Positions 26,744 to 36,774 of a stretch of 64,000 nt of DNA are shown in pieces; position 1 is the first letter of the stretch, and each line of letters begins with the position of its first letter. A model generated the notes under the pieces. That model saw nothing but the letters and a program-made list of their open reading frames with translations. It was not told the DNA's origin and did not search any database. The translations under genes were made by a program, and so were the position numbers. Source of the stretch: an uncultured Mucilaginibacter sp. (GTDB lineage Bacteria; Bacteroidota; Bacteroidia; Sphingobacteriales; Sphingobacteriaceae); NCBI GenBank assembly GCA_903864275.1, contig CAIPFE010000046.1, positions 1 through 64,000 of the forward strand. Direction: 5' to 3'.

Positions 26744-26778
26744 TCTTGACTCGTGATCGTCGATTCCTGGCTCTGATT
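26744..26778. repeat. TCTTGACTC...CCTGGCTCT intergenic repeat
   Basis: This is a single arm of the same repeat family seen at 6951-7106, placed just beyond the AraC-type gene stop. No clear second arm is present. Confidence 0.4.
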
Positions 26779-27655
26779 AATTAAGGTGTCTTTTGATAAA
26801 AGCCTTTGGAGAAATACCTTCTTTTTTCTTGAAATACCGCGAGAAGTACGCCGGATCTTCAAAATTTAGCTCATAGGCAACTTCTGATATCGTTAGTGAG
26901 GTGTGGCTGAAATATTTTTTTGCCTCAGAAATATAATATTCCTGTACAATTTCGGAAGCTGATTTTTGTGAAACGAACTGGCATACCCGGTTAAGATGAA
27001 CCGGGGTAATATTTTGCTCCCGGGCGTATTCGGATATCGTTTTATGAGGGGCTGTATTTCTTCTGATACTTTTTAGAAATGTTTTTAAGATGCTTATACT
27101 TTTATTGTCTTCGGATAAAGATTGGATATGCTGAAGGTTTGAAAACCTGAATATCCTGGTAAATAGGGTTGTAAATAAGGATTGGAGCATTATTTCACGC
27201 TGGGGATAGCTGTCGAAAAGCTCATTCCTGATAGCTTCAAGTGAAAGAATGATCTTTTCAAATAATTCTTTATTGCCAGTTTTGTTAAAAAGCTGCAGTT
27301 TTCCTAAAGCTATGCTGATAGAAGGGGCATTGTTAAATAACCTTTCAAGATATGTTGAGGATAATGTTATTACTGTACCCTTTATATCAGGCGCCTGTTC
27401 AAATCCATGAAGTGTATTTTCGGGGATCACCAGCAGGCAGGGCGACTCTAATTTTATTTTACTGTTTTCACTGAGTACTGTTCCAGAGCCTTCTTCATAG
27501 TAAAAAACCTGGTATAGATCGACGTGTAAATGCTGTTTAATTATCCAGTTGTACTTCTTGCTCCGTGTTTCAAGTGGTTCGCAATGCACGAAATCAGGCA
27601 GGAGTGTTTTGTCAACATCTCCGTACAGCCCGTAATTTAAAATAACATTTTTCAT
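26777..27655 (-). CDS. AraC-family regulator of the aromatic cluster (PobR-like)
   Basis: A 292-residue protein. A cupin-like N-terminal effector domain (about 30-100) is followed by the two-HTH AraC domain at 195-290 (SEYAREQNITPVHLNRVCQF and EVAYELNFEDPAYFSRYFKK). It is divergent from the 4-hydroxybenzoate hydroxylase gene across a 169-bp gap, the same arrangement as pobR-pobA in other bacteria. Activation of pobA by 4-hydroxybenzoate is therefore an inference from family and context. Confidence 0.87.
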   Translation of the reverse strand: MKNVILNYGLYGDVDKTLLPDFVHCEPLETRSKKYNWIIKQHLHVDLYQVFYYEEGSGTVLSENSKIKLESPCLLVIPENTLHGFEQAPDIKGTVITLSSTYLERLFNNAPSISIALGKLQLFNKTGNKELFEKIILSLEAIRNELFDSYPQREIMLQSLFTTLFTRIFRFSNLQHIQSLSEDNKSISILKTFLKSIRRNTAPHKTISEYAREQNITPVHLNRVCQFVSQKSASEIVQEYYISEAKKYFSHTSLTISEVAYELNFEDPAYFSRYFKKKEGISPKAFIKRHLN

Positions 27656-27824
27656 TTGAGGCGTATCCTAAATCAAGCCTTAAGTTAGATATAATGTTTG
27701 ATCTGTCCAAGTTTTAAATTAAATCATCCAAATAATTTGTTTTGCCTACCCATATTTTAGCAGTTCCAATAACCTGGATTAAAAAAACTATTGCGCGCTT
27801 GTAATAGTGGCTGGCCTGATAAAG

Positions 27825-29000
27825 ATGATTGATAGAACACAAGTCGGCATTATAGGCGCCGGCCCCGCCGGCCTTACACTTGCCCTGCTTTTAAAAAAGC
27901 AGGGTGTTAATTGCATTGTGCTCGAAAATCAAAGTCGTGCCTATTGTGAATCGCGTGTCCGGGCCGGGTTACTGGAGCAGAATACGGTCGATCTTTTTAA
28001 TGAATTGGGAATTGCAGGCCGGTTAAACAAAGAAGGCCTTAAACACGAGGGCGTTATTTTCAGCTTTAATGGCGAAAGAATAAGGGTCCCCTTTGAGGAG
28101 CTTACCCATGGAAGAAGTATTACCATTTATGGGCAGCAGGAAGTAGTAAAAGACCTGATTGCCGCCAATATTGAAAAGGGTGTCCCAATCTTATTCGGAG
28201 CTGAAGTGTACAATATTAAGGGAATTGAAACAAGCCCGGTAGCTTTTTATCAACAGGATGGAATTGAGCACCAGCTAAGCTGTGATTTTGTTGCAGGTTG
28301 CGATGGTTTTCATGGTATCTCGCGCCAGACACTTCCGGCTGATTGTTATAAAACGTACAGCAAAGAATACCCATTCAGTTGGTTAGGCATCCTGGCTCAT
28401 GCTGAACCGTCAAGTGATGAGCTGATATATGCATATCATGAAAGAGGCTTCGCATTGCATAGCCTGCGTTCTGAAAAAGTCAGCCGTTTGTATCTGCAAG
28501 TGGAAAACGGCGATACCATCGACAACTGGAACGATGAAAAAATATGGGACGAGTTAGCAGTACGCTTAGGAACAAAAGGGTTTACACTGAATAGGGGAAA
28601 GATATTTGAAAAGGGCATTACGCCCATGCGCAGCTATATGATTGATAATATGCAATATGGCAGGTTATTTTTAGCGGGAGACGCAGCGCATATAGTTCCG
28701 CCTACGGGGGGCAAAGGGCTTAACCTGGCAGTCGCTGATACCCGGTTCCTTGCGGAGGCGTTAGTTGATTGGTATAAAAATGAGAGCGATGATCAACTGG
28801 ATGCATATTCGGCGAATTGCCTCCGGAGAATATGGCGCGCCCAGGACTTTTCAAACTTCATGACCTACCTGTTTCATAAACAGGCTGAACATGGCTCATT
28901 TGAATACCAACTGCAAAAATCAAGGTTTGATTATATAAGGTTGTCTGTGGCGCAGGCAACTACCATAGCTGAAAATTACGTAGGATTAAAAGCGATATAA
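27825..29000 (+). CDS. pobA: 4-hydroxybenzoate 3-monooxygenase
   Basis: A 391-residue FAD enzyme that converts 4-hydroxybenzoate to protocatechuate using NAD(P)H and oxygen. Visible motifs are GAGPAGLTLALLL (FAD), RVRAGLLEQNTVDLF (substrate loop typical of PHBH) and GDAAHIVPPTGGKGLNLA (second FAD motif). The ATG at 27825 was chosen over the GTG at 27807 because the family starts within a few residues of the GxGxxG strand. First gene of a 14-gene plus-strand run. Confidence 0.94.
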   Translation: MIDRTQVGIIGAGPAGLTLALLLKKQGVNCIVLENQSRAYCESRVRAGLLEQNTVDLFNELGIAGRLNKEGLKHEGVIFSFNGERIRVPFEELTHGRSITIYGQQEVVKDLIAANIEKGVPILFGAEVYNIKGIETSPVAFYQQDGIEHQLSCDFVAGCDGFHGISRQTLPADCYKTYSKEYPFSWLGILAHAEPSSDELIYAYHERGFALHSLRSEKVSRLYLQVENGDTIDNWNDEKIWDELAVRLGTKGFTLNRGKIFEKGITPMRSYMIDNMQYGRLFLAGDAAHIVPPTGGKGLNLAVADTRFLAEALVDWYKNESDDQLDAYSANCLRRIWRAQDFSNFMTYLFHKQAEHGSFEYQLQKSRFDYIRLSVAQATTIAENYVGLKAI

Positions 29001-29034
29001 AAACGAAGTACCACATACATTAAAAATATTCGTC

Positions 29035-30486
29035 ATGGTCAATGTAGATTTATTGATAAACGGCCAGGCCGTTAAATCCTCTAACAAAAAAACATTTGTA
29101 CGCAACAGCCCTTTGTCAGGCGAAATTGCCGTTACTGCGGCAGCAGCGACCAAACAGGATGCGATCGCGGCGGTTGATGCGGCTGCAAAAGCCTTCCCGG
29201 CATGGTCGGCTGCCGGCCCTGGCGCCAGGAGGAATATCCTTTTAAAAGCAGCCGGGATCCTCGAATCAAAAACCGGGCAGTTTATAGAAGTGCTGCAGGA
29301 AGAAACCGGTGCAAGTAATTTATGGACTGGGTTTAATGCCCATTTTGCTGCTGATATTTTCCGCGAGGCCGCAGCTTTAACTACACAGATCAATGGGGAA
29401 GTAATCCCATCCGATGTGCCGGGTAGTCTGGCTATGGGTTTCCGCCAGGCGGTGGGTGTAGTTGCAGGCATCGCCCCCTGGAATGCGCCTATTATTTTGG
29501 GAGTCAGGGCTGTCGCCACGCCTTTGGCTTGCGGTAATACTGTTGTATTCAAAGGTTCGGAACTTTGCCCAAAAACACACCAGCTGATCATAGAATCGTT
29601 GCAGGAAGCCGGTATCCCGGACGGCGTAGTAAACTATATCACAAACGCGCCCGAAGACGCTGCCGAAATTGTAGAAACATTAATTGCCCACCCTGCAGTC
29701 AAACGTGTAAACTTTACAGGTTCAACCAAAGTGGGAAAAGTAATTGCCCTAACCTGCGCCAAATATTTAAAGCAGGCGGTTTTAGAATTGGGTGGAAAAG
29801 CCCCTCTGATTATTTTGGATGATGCCGATATCGATGCCGCCGTAAATGCAGCTGCGTTCGGGGCGTTTGCTAACTCGGGGCAAATTTGTATGTCGACTGA
29901 ACGAATCATTGTCGACAATAAGATCGGCGATGAATTTGTAGCCCGGTTCGCAGCCAAAGCTTCCTGTTTACCTTTAGGCGATCCGCGTAACGGACCGGTG
30001 GTATTAGGTTCGGTGGTAGATATGTCAACCGTTCAGCGATGTAACCATTTAATTGACGATGCTTTAGCCAAAGGTGCAACATTGGTTTGCGGCGGAAAGG
30101 CGGAGGATACCCTTTTCCCGGCAACCATCATCGATCATGTTACTAACGATATGGAAATTTACCATGAAGAATCTTTCGGACCGGTAAAAGGGATTGTGCG
30201 GGTTAATAGTATAGAGGAAGCTATAGCTTGTGCAAACGATAATGAATATGGTTTATCTGCGGCGGTATTCGGAAAAGATATAGGCCGTGCTTTTGAGGTC
30301 GCCAAACGGATAGAATCAGGCATTTGCCACGTTAACGGCCCGACGGTTCATGATGAAGCACAAATGCCATTTGGAGGTGTTAAAGGTAGTGGCTATGGCA
30401 GGTTTGGCGGGAAAGCCGGGGTGGATGAATTTACCGAACTAAGGTGGATCACCATACAAACGACCCCAAGGCATTACCCGTTTTAA
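29035..30486 (+). CDS. Aromatic aldehyde dehydrogenase (vanillin/4-hydroxybenzaldehyde type)
   Basis: A 483-residue NAD(P)-dependent aldehyde dehydrogenase with Glu251 in LELGGKAP, nucleophile Cys285 in SGQICMSTER and the PWNAP cofactor motif. Closest in feel to the vanillin or benzaldehyde dehydrogenases. In this position it would oxidise hydroxybenzaldehyde or vanillin-type aldehydes to the acids handled by PobA and the dioxygenases. Exact substrate is an inference. It starts 34 bp after pobA. Confidence 0.88.
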   Translation: MVNVDLLINGQAVKSSNKKTFVRNSPLSGEIAVTAAAATKQDAIAAVDAAAKAFPAWSAAGPGARRNILLKAAGILESKTGQFIEVLQEETGASNLWTGFNAHFAADIFREAAALTTQINGEVIPSDVPGSLAMGFRQAVGVVAGIAPWNAPIILGVRAVATPLACGNTVVFKGSELCPKTHQLIIESLQEAGIPDGVVNYITNAPEDAAEIVETLIAHPAVKRVNFTGSTKVGKVIALTCAKYLKQAVLELGGKAPLIILDDADIDAAVNAAAFGAFANSGQICMSTERIIVDNKIGDEFVARFAAKASCLPLGDPRNGPVVLGSVVDMSTVQRCNHLIDDALAKGATLVCGGKAEDTLFPATIIDHVTNDMEIYHEESFGPVKGIVRVNSIEEAIACANDNEYGLSAAVFGKDIGRAFEVAKRIESGICHVNGPTVHDEAQMPFGGVKGSGYGRFGGKAGVDEFTELRWITIQTTPRHYPF

Positions 30487-30508
30487 AATAAAATACTTAA
30501 ATTACCCT

Positions 30509-31705
30509 ATGGATTTTATATCAGTAAACGGCATCAATATTCATTACGAATATTTAAAATATCCGGCGGCGGGCGACACACCTGTTTTCTTATTTATCAA
30601 TTCATTAGGCACCGATCTCAGGATATGGGATGGGGTTGTTAAGGAATTAAAACAGCATGGTTCTACATTACGGTACGATAAGATGGGGCATGGCCTGTCG
30701 GAAGTTTCCGAAAGAAGTTATGAGATTGCGGATTATGCAGAGGATATTATCAATTTATTAAATGCACTTGACGTAGATAAGGTTATATTAACAGGGCTTT
30801 CGATAGGCGGGGTAATAGCTCAGTACGTGGCAATTCATTATCCCGAAATGATAGAAAAATTGATAGTCAGTAATTCCGCACCGAAAGTTGGCACTTTCGA
30901 GAGCTGGGAGACCCGCATCGGTAAAGTTAATGCCGGGGGGGTATCGTCCATCGCGGATGATATATTAAAAGTATGGTTCTCTAAAAGTTTTCATGCTAAC
31001 AGGCAACCTGAATTGGCCGGTTACCGGGCTATGCTTTGTAACACAAATACCGCTGGCTACATAAAAGCATGCAGGGCCTTGCAGGATAATGACCTGACTG
31101 ACCAGGTTCAATTGATCAGATCGCCATCTTTGCTGATAGCGGGCTCGGAAGATGGATCGGTACCCACTGAAATGGTGCGCGACACAGCAAAAAAAATACC
31201 CGGGGCTGAATTTATTGAAATTGATGGCGTTGGCCATATCCCTTGTGCGGAACAGCCTTTAACAGTTGCCACGCTATTATTAAGATTTGTAAATAACAAC
31301 AGTCCCGGCACACCACGAAGTTTATACGATACCGGGATGAAAACCCGCAGAAGTGTTTTGGGGGACGAATACGTCGATATTGCCGAGACCAATAAAACTG
31401 ACTTTGATAAGGATTTCCAGGAATATATTACTAATAGCGCATGGGGGGCCATTTGGTCGCGGCCTGGGCTTACCAAACGTGAGCGCAGCATGATCACAAT
31501 TGCCATATTGGCGGCGCTTAAGCTGGATAATGAGCTGGCCCTGCATATAAAAGCAACCCGTAATACGGGTGCAAGCCCGAATGATGTGAAGGAAGTTTTG
31601 ATGCATACCGGTGTATACGCCGGTGTCCCGGTAACCAACAGCGCGATGAAGATCGCTAAAGAAATCTTTAGTAAAAACGACGATGGAGACAGAAATAAAG
31701 GATAA
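30509..31705 (+). CDS. pcaL: PcaD-PcaC fusion: 3-oxoadipate enol-lactonase / carboxymuconolactone decarboxylase
   Basis: A 398-residue two-domain protein. Residues 1-262 are an alpha/beta hydrolase with Ser98 in LTGLSIGG and the His in GVGHIPCAEQ. Residues about 275-390 are a carboxymuconolactone decarboxylase domain. Together they turn 4-carboxymuconolactone into 3-oxoadipate. Such fusions, called PcaL, are known in actinomycetes and some other groups. The 3' end overlaps pcaH by 23 bp. Confidence 0.93.
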   Translation: MDFISVNGINIHYEYLKYPAAGDTPVFLFINSLGTDLRIWDGVVKELKQHGSTLRYDKMGHGLSEVSERSYEIADYAEDIINLLNALDVDKVILTGLSIGGVIAQYVAIHYPEMIEKLIVSNSAPKVGTFESWETRIGKVNAGGVSSIADDILKVWFSKSFHANRQPELAGYRAMLCNTNTAGYIKACRALQDNDLTDQVQLIRSPSLLIAGSEDGSVPTEMVRDTAKKIPGAEFIEIDGVGHIPCAEQPLTVATLLLRFVNNNSPGTPRSLYDTGMKTRRSVLGDEYVDIAETNKTDFDKDFQEYITNSAWGAIWSRPGLTKRERSMITIAILAALKLDNELALHIKATRNTGASPNDVKEVLMHTGVYAGVPVTNSAMKIAKEIFSKNDDGDRNKG

Positions 31706-32375
31706 TGATACCCAGCCGCCTCATTTTTACCCCGCGTATAAATCAACCATTTTACGCAGTCCCACAAAACCACTGATGTTGGTTAAAGATTTTATCAAGG
31801 ATCTGTCATTGCCCGTTTTTGGAGAGTCGTGTATCGGTGAGTTTGATAATGACCTCACCAAAAACGCGATGAAGGACCGGCAGCCAATTGGTGAACGAAT
31901 AAAAGTGGCTGGTAAAGTTACCGATCAATACGGCAGGCCGCTGCCCGGTGTGCTCATAGAGATATGGCAGGCCAATGCTGCGGGCAGATATATCCATAAA
32001 GCCGAAATACATGACGCACCGCTTGATCCTAATTTTTTGGGCGCCGGAAGAATGCTGACTGATAAAGAAGGGGGATACATGTTTTATACCATAAAACCCG
32101 GCGCTTATCCATGGAGTAATCATTACAACGCCTGGCGGCCTAACCATATTCATTTTTCGATAATGGGGCATCAAATTGAGCACCGCCTGGTAACTCAAAT
32201 GTATTTTCCGGGCGACCCATTGTTTGAATTTGACCCTATTTACCAATCAGTTCCAAAACATGCCCGACACCTATTGGTGGCAAAATTCAGGATGGATTGG
32301 ACGGAGGTGGAGTTTGCATTGGCCTATGAGTTTAATATTGTGTTGAACGGCAGTAAAAGAACCCCTTTTGAATGA
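31683..32375 (+). CDS. pcaH: Protocatechuate 3,4-dioxygenase, beta subunit
   Basis: A 230-residue intradiol dioxygenase subunit. Ferric ligands are visible: Tyr in AAGRYIHKAE, Tyr in KPGAYPWSNHY and the His pair in WRPNHIHFS. These belong to the metal-bearing beta subunit. It opens the protocatechuate ring to 3-carboxy-cis,cis-muconate. Start at 31683 overlaps pcaL; stop overlaps the pcaG start. Confidence 0.95.
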   Translation: METEIKDNDTQPPHFYPAYKSTILRSPTKPLMLVKDFIKDLSLPVFGESCIGEFDNDLTKNAMKDRQPIGERIKVAGKVTDQYGRPLPGVLIEIWQANAAGRYIHKAEIHDAPLDPNFLGAGRMLTDKEGGYMFYTIKPGAYPWSNHYNAWRPNHIHFSIMGHQIEHRLVTQMYFPGDPLFEFDPIYQSVPKHARHLLVAKFRMDWTEVEFALAYEFNIVLNGSKRTPFE

Positions 32376-32956
32376 TGGAGACACTTGAAACGACACCGTC
32401 ACAAACGGTCGGGCCTTTTTTCGCTTACAGTTTATCTGCGGAGCAGTATGGTTATCCGTTTGACAGCATTGTAAATGACGTTTTGGTAGATGAGCGATCT
32501 CCCGACGAGAGAATTTATATTACAGGAAAGGTTTTTGATGGAGCCGGCGCTGTTATCACAGATGCGCTGGTAGAACTTTGGCAAGCTGATGAAACGGGTC
32601 GATACAGGAAAATACCGATAGACCGGAAGAATGATGGTTTTACGGGGTTTGGAAGGGTAGGGACGGGAACAAACCCCGACGGTTCTTTTTCATTTACAAC
32701 CATAAAACCCGGATCACAAAGCGGAGGGGCCCCGCACATCAATGTAATGTTGCTGATGCGTGGCTCGTTGCACCTGCTTCATACCAGGATTTATTTTTCG
32801 GATGAAATAAATGACAAGGATGTTCTTTTCAGTTCGATTAACGCTGGAAGAAGAAACACATTAATTGCAACACTAAACTATGGGAATGGGAGAACGGAGT
32901 ATCATTTTGATATTCACATGCAGGGCGATAGGGAAACAGTATTTTTTGATATTTAA
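32372..32956 (+). CDS. pcaG: Protocatechuate 3,4-dioxygenase, alpha subunit
   Basis: A 194-residue partner of PcaH. It begins with TPSQTVGPFFAYSL and has GGAPHINVMLLMRG where PcaH has the His-x-His ligands, as expected for the metal-free alpha subunit. Its ATG overlaps the pcaH stop (ATGA), so translation is coupled. A second in-frame ATG at 32375 is possible. Confidence 0.95.
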   Translation: MMETLETTPSQTVGPFFAYSLSAEQYGYPFDSIVNDVLVDERSPDERIYITGKVFDGAGAVITDALVELWQADETGRYRKIPIDRKNDGFTGFGRVGTGTNPDGSFSFTTIKPGSQSGGAPHINVMLLMRGSLHLLHTRIYFSDEINDKDVLFSSINAGRRNTLIATLNYGNGRTEYHFDIHMQGDRETVFFDI

Positions 32957-33013
32957 AACCCTGAACAGCAACAAACGCCACTTGGGATTTAAAATTGCTT
33001 AAACAACAACAAC

Positions 33014-33865
33014 ATGGAACAATTTACAGAAATGGTTTTGGCCCGTTTAAATTGTAAGGACGAACGCACAAAAGCAATTTTAACCAAATTAATAACTCAT
33101 TTACATGATTTTATCAGGGATGTTGAGCCAACGGAAGAAGAATGGTTTAAGGCGATAGACTTCCTCACGCGCACAGGTAAAACATGCACCGACAAAAGAC
33201 AGGAATTTATTCTGTTATCAGATGTGCTCGGTGTTTCAATGCTGGTTGATTCTATTAATCATCGCAATAATAATGGGGCTACAGAATCAACGGTAACAGG
33301 CCCGTTTCATGCTTCGGCCCCGCCCATGGAAATGGGAAGTATGATCGCTAAAGGCCCCGAACTTGAAAGGGGAGAGGCAACTTTAGTGCGTGGAAAAATA
33401 TCAGATATTAATGGCAATCCCATTCCTGATGCAATTATTGATGTATGGCAATCGGATGATATTGGCTATTATGATGTGCAGGAAATGGGCCAGCCGGAAG
33501 TGAATTTAAGAGGCATCTTTAAAACAAACCCCGACGGAAAGTTTTGGTTTAAAACCATTAAGCCCGCTGCCTACCCGGTTCCTACTGATGGACCGGTGGG
33601 AGAAGTGCTGCGGGCGGCAGGCCGGCATGCCATGCGGCCCGCGCACATTCATTTCATGATCATGGTTCCCGGCTACCAGAGATTAATTACCCATCTGTTT
33701 GTTAAGGGGGATGAATATCTCAATTCCGATGCCGTTTTTGGCGTAAAGGATTCCTTGATTTTAGAGTTTAAACTGAATAACTCAGCCTCCGACGCAAAAG
33801 CACTGGGTTTTCAAAGCCCTTTTTACGAGGTTGAATATGATTTCATACTTAACAAGATCAATTGA
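33014..33865 (+). CDS. Hydroxyquinol 1,2-dioxygenase
   Basis: A 283-residue intradiol dioxygenase of the catechol/hydroxyquinol type. An N-terminal helical dimerisation domain (about 1-95) is followed by VTGPFHA, the ligand Tyr in DIGYYDVQ, AAYPVPTDGPVGEVLRAAGR and the His pair in MRPAHIHFMI. The length and the DGPVGE segment fit hydroxyquinol dioxygenases better than catechol dioxygenases. Product would be maleylacetate, the substrate of the next gene, which supports the call. Confidence 0.86.
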   Translation: MEQFTEMVLARLNCKDERTKAILTKLITHLHDFIRDVEPTEEEWFKAIDFLTRTGKTCTDKRQEFILLSDVLGVSMLVDSINHRNNNGATESTVTGPFHASAPPMEMGSMIAKGPELERGEATLVRGKISDINGNPIPDAIIDVWQSDDIGYYDVQEMGQPEVNLRGIFKTNPDGKFWFKTIKPAAYPVPTDGPVGEVLRAAGRHAMRPAHIHFMIMVPGYQRLITHLFVKGDEYLNSDAVFGVKDSLILEFKLNNSASDAKALGFQSPFYEVEYDFILNKIN

Positions 33866-33871
33866 AATGCT

Positions 33872-34927
33872 ATGAATTTTATTTACCAGTCTTTTCCTGA
33901 TAAAATTTATTTTGGAGAAGGGCAATTAGAAAAAATAACTGACATAGTTAAAGAACTGGGTGGCACCCGGCTATTTGTTATTGCAGCAAACAGGGCCATG
34001 CCAATTGTTGATAAATTAGCTGCATCCATTGGACAAACAAATGTTTTTCATTTTTCAAAAACTATTCAGCACGTACCAAATGAAGTTGTTGAAGAAGCGG
34101 TTAACCTTGCTTTGGAAAACAGATCTGACCTGGTCATAGCCATTGGCGGTGGTTCAGCAATTGGGCTGGCAAAAGGCATGGCATTACAAAACCGCCTGCC
34201 TATCTTGGCAGTTCCAACGACGTATGCAGGCTCGGAGATGACAAATATTTACGGCATAAGTTCAGCCGGTATGAAAAATGTTGGCAGGGACATGGTGGTT
34301 TTACCAAAGTCAGTCATTTATGACCCATCACTAACAGCTGGCTTGCCGCTCCTGCTTGCCGCTACCAGTTCGATGAACGCGATGGCCCATTTAATCGAAG
34401 CTTTGTATGCGCATGATAGCAACCCGGTTACTTATCATTTATCATTAACGGGAATTGAGTTTTTAAAAGAAGGAATGGAAAAATTGATCGCGGAAAAATC
34501 TTTGAAAGATGCAAACAGCCTGCTGCAATTTGGTTCTTACCTCGCCGGTAAAGCGTTGTGTGAAGTAGCCATGTCGCTTCATCATAAAACTGCTCATGTG
34601 CTGGGCGGCAGTTTTAACATGGATCACAGTAAGGTGCACACTGTGCTGCTCCCGTATGTTCTAAAATGTCAAATGCCGGGGCTTTCAGCCTCGCTAATAA
34701 GCGATTTGCAAACGGTGCTTGATGATAAAAAACCGGCGAACAAATTAAAAAGCATGGCAGAGGATATGGGAGCGGCCACTTCATTAAAGACAATTGGTTT
34801 TGAAGAAAAAAATATCCCTGGAGCGGTGAATATACTTAGCGCAGCAAAATACCCTAACCCAGTTCCTGTTAATGAAAAACTTTACCAAACTTTACTAAAG
34901 ATGGCTTACGACGGCCGCCTGGAATAA
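33872..34927 (+). CDS. Maleylacetate reductase
   Basis: A 351-residue iron-dependent-alcohol-dehydrogenase-fold enzyme that reduces maleylacetate to 3-oxoadipate with NAD(P)H. Motifs AIGGGSAIGLAKGMAL, VPTTYAGSEMTNIYG and SLHHKTAHVLGG match the family. It starts 6 bp after the hydroxyquinol dioxygenase stop, so the two steps are co-expressed. Confidence 0.92.
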   Translation: MNFIYQSFPDKIYFGEGQLEKITDIVKELGGTRLFVIAANRAMPIVDKLAASIGQTNVFHFSKTIQHVPNEVVEEAVNLALENRSDLVIAIGGGSAIGLAKGMALQNRLPILAVPTTYAGSEMTNIYGISSAGMKNVGRDMVVLPKSVIYDPSLTAGLPLLLAATSSMNAMAHLIEALYAHDSNPVTYHLSLTGIEFLKEGMEKLIAEKSLKDANSLLQFGSYLAGKALCEVAMSLHHKTAHVLGGSFNMDHSKVHTVLLPYVLKCQMPGLSASLISDLQTVLDDKKPANKLKSMAEDMGAATSLKTIGFEEKNIPGAVNILSAAKYPNPVPVNEKLYQTLLKMAYDGRLE

Positions 34928-34960
34928 TAATGTAAATGGTCGCCAAAAAAATAAGACCTT

Positions 34961-36724
34961 ATGGATGAAAAAATTAAGAATGTAAAATTTGAAGCAGATG
35001 TTTTAATTGTTGGCAGCGGCCCGGCGGGTTCTGCTATGTCGGCGCTTTTAAGTACTTATGGAATAAAAAATACGGTCATCACCAAATTCAATTGGTTAGC
35101 CCGGACACCCAGGGCACATATCACCAATCAGCGCACTATGGAAGTGTTCAGGGATTTGGGAATTGAAAAAGAGATGATGGCAAAAAGTACCCCGCAGGAT
35201 TTAATGGGAAATAATATTTTTTGTACAAGTATAGCTGGTGAAGAATTGGGAAGGCTTCATTCCTGGGGCACACACCCTAACCGGATGGCTGATTATACAT
35301 TGGCAAGCCCCACCATGATCTGCGATATTCCGCAGAACCTGGTCGAACCAATACTTGTTAATACCGCAGGAATGAGGGGTGCGCGTTTTCGATTCGATAC
35401 AGAATACCTGCATTCAGAACAAGATAGCGAGGGTATAACGGCCACTGTATTTGACCATCTAAATAAGGAAGAATATCAAATAAGAGCAAAATATTTAATA
35501 GGTGCTGATGGCGGAAACAGCAAGGTAGCAAAGGATATTGATTTGCCTTTTGAGGGAACGATGGGTAAGGCGGGCAGTATTAACATTGTTTGTAAAATGG
35601 ACCTGTCGAAATATGTGGCCCATCGCCCGAGCGTACTTTATTGGGTTTTACAGCCAGGCTCGGATGTTGGAGGGATCGGAATGGGATTGGTGAGAATGAT
35701 ACGCCCATGGAACGAATGGTTAATTTTATGGGGGTATGATATTAAACAGGGGGCACCTAAATTAGATAACGATGAAGCCATAAATATTGTACATAACCTG
35801 ATCGGCGACCATTCGATCCCTGTTGAGGTAGTCACAACTTCGATCTGGACGGTTAATGAATGTTATGCGACAAGAAGCAGCAAAGGCAGAATATTCTGCG
35901 TAGGCGATGCCGTACACCGCCATCCGCCATCCAATGGATTAGGGTCAAACACCTCGATCCAGGATTCTTTCAACTTAGCGTGGAAACTGGCATTGGTGCT
36001 TAAAGGCAAAGCGGGGTCTACCCTGTTGGAAAGTTATAATGCAGAACGTTCGCCTGTCGCAAAACAAATCGTGACCAGGGCAAATAAAAGTATTCAAGAG
36101 TTTGGGCCTATTTTCGAAGCGCTTGGTTTGACAAACACGGCAGACCCCGAACTAATGAAAGCCAATATGGAGGCGCGTAAGGAAGATTCATCAGTGGCTG
36201 CGATGCAAAGGGAAAAATTGCGTAAGGCGATTCTTTTCAAATCTTACGAATTTAATTGTCATGGAGTGGAAATGAACCAGCGGTATGTCTCTGACGCAAT
36301 TATTCCGGATAGCGAACCTGAACCTGAATGGAAACGGGACCAGGAATTGTATTATCAGTCGAGTACAAGGTCGGGCGCCCATTTGCCCCATGTATGGCTC
36401 GGGGAAAATGGCCATAAAATTTCGACGCTGGATGTATGCGGGCATGGCAAATTCACCCTTATAACCGGCATTGGTGGCGACGCCTGGGGAGATGCGGCCG
36501 AAACCGCAGCAACCGCCTTGGATATCCCGATAGAAATTGTAAAGATCGGCGCAGGCTGTAAGTATGTCGACCTGTATGGCGCATGGGCGGATGAACGGGA
36601 AATTAACGAAAGTGGCTGCCTATTGGTAAGACCGGATTTCCATATTGCTATGCGACAAACAACTACCCGGCCCAACGCGGAAAAGATATTAATGGATGCT
36701 TTTGAAAAACTTTTTGGGAAATAA
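34961..36724 (+). CDS. FAD-dependent phenol hydroxylase (TfdB-like)
   Basis: A 587-residue class A flavin monooxygenase. It has GSGPAGSAMSALL at the N-terminus, GADGGNSKVAKDI in the middle, GDAVHRHPPSNGLGSNTSIQ for FAD, and a C-terminal thioredoxin-like domain as in phenol hydroxylases. Similar to 2,4-dichlorophenol 6-monooxygenase. Next to hydroxyquinol dioxygenase and maleylacetate reductase, it most likely hydroxylates resorcinol, hydroquinone or a related phenol to hydroxyquinol. The substrate is an inference from context. Confidence 0.86.
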   Translation: MDEKIKNVKFEADVLIVGSGPAGSAMSALLSTYGIKNTVITKFNWLARTPRAHITNQRTMEVFRDLGIEKEMMAKSTPQDLMGNNIFCTSIAGEELGRLHSWGTHPNRMADYTLASPTMICDIPQNLVEPILVNTAGMRGARFRFDTEYLHSEQDSEGITATVFDHLNKEEYQIRAKYLIGADGGNSKVAKDIDLPFEGTMGKAGSINIVCKMDLSKYVAHRPSVLYWVLQPGSDVGGIGMGLVRMIRPWNEWLILWGYDIKQGAPKLDNDEAINIVHNLIGDHSIPVEVVTTSIWTVNECYATRSSKGRIFCVGDAVHRHPPSNGLGSNTSIQDSFNLAWKLALVLKGKAGSTLLESYNAERSPVAKQIVTRANKSIQEFGPIFEALGLTNTADPELMKANMEARKEDSSVAAMQREKLRKAILFKSYEFNCHGVEMNQRYVSDAIIPDSEPEPEWKRDQELYYQSSTRSGAHLPHVWLGENGHKISTLDVCGHGKFTLITGIGGDAWGDAAETAATALDIPIEIVKIGAGCKYVDLYGAWADEREINESGCLLVRPDFHIAMRQTTTRPNAEKILMDAFEKLFGK

Positions 36725-36774
36725 AATAAATGTTAAAAGTAAATGGGCTGGTAAAATCAATCTTAAAAATCTAA

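Noticed and set aside
29377..29957. Several overlapping frames inside the aldehyde dehydrogenase gene
   Set aside because: They are antisense or out-of-frame shadows of a gene with full family motifs.
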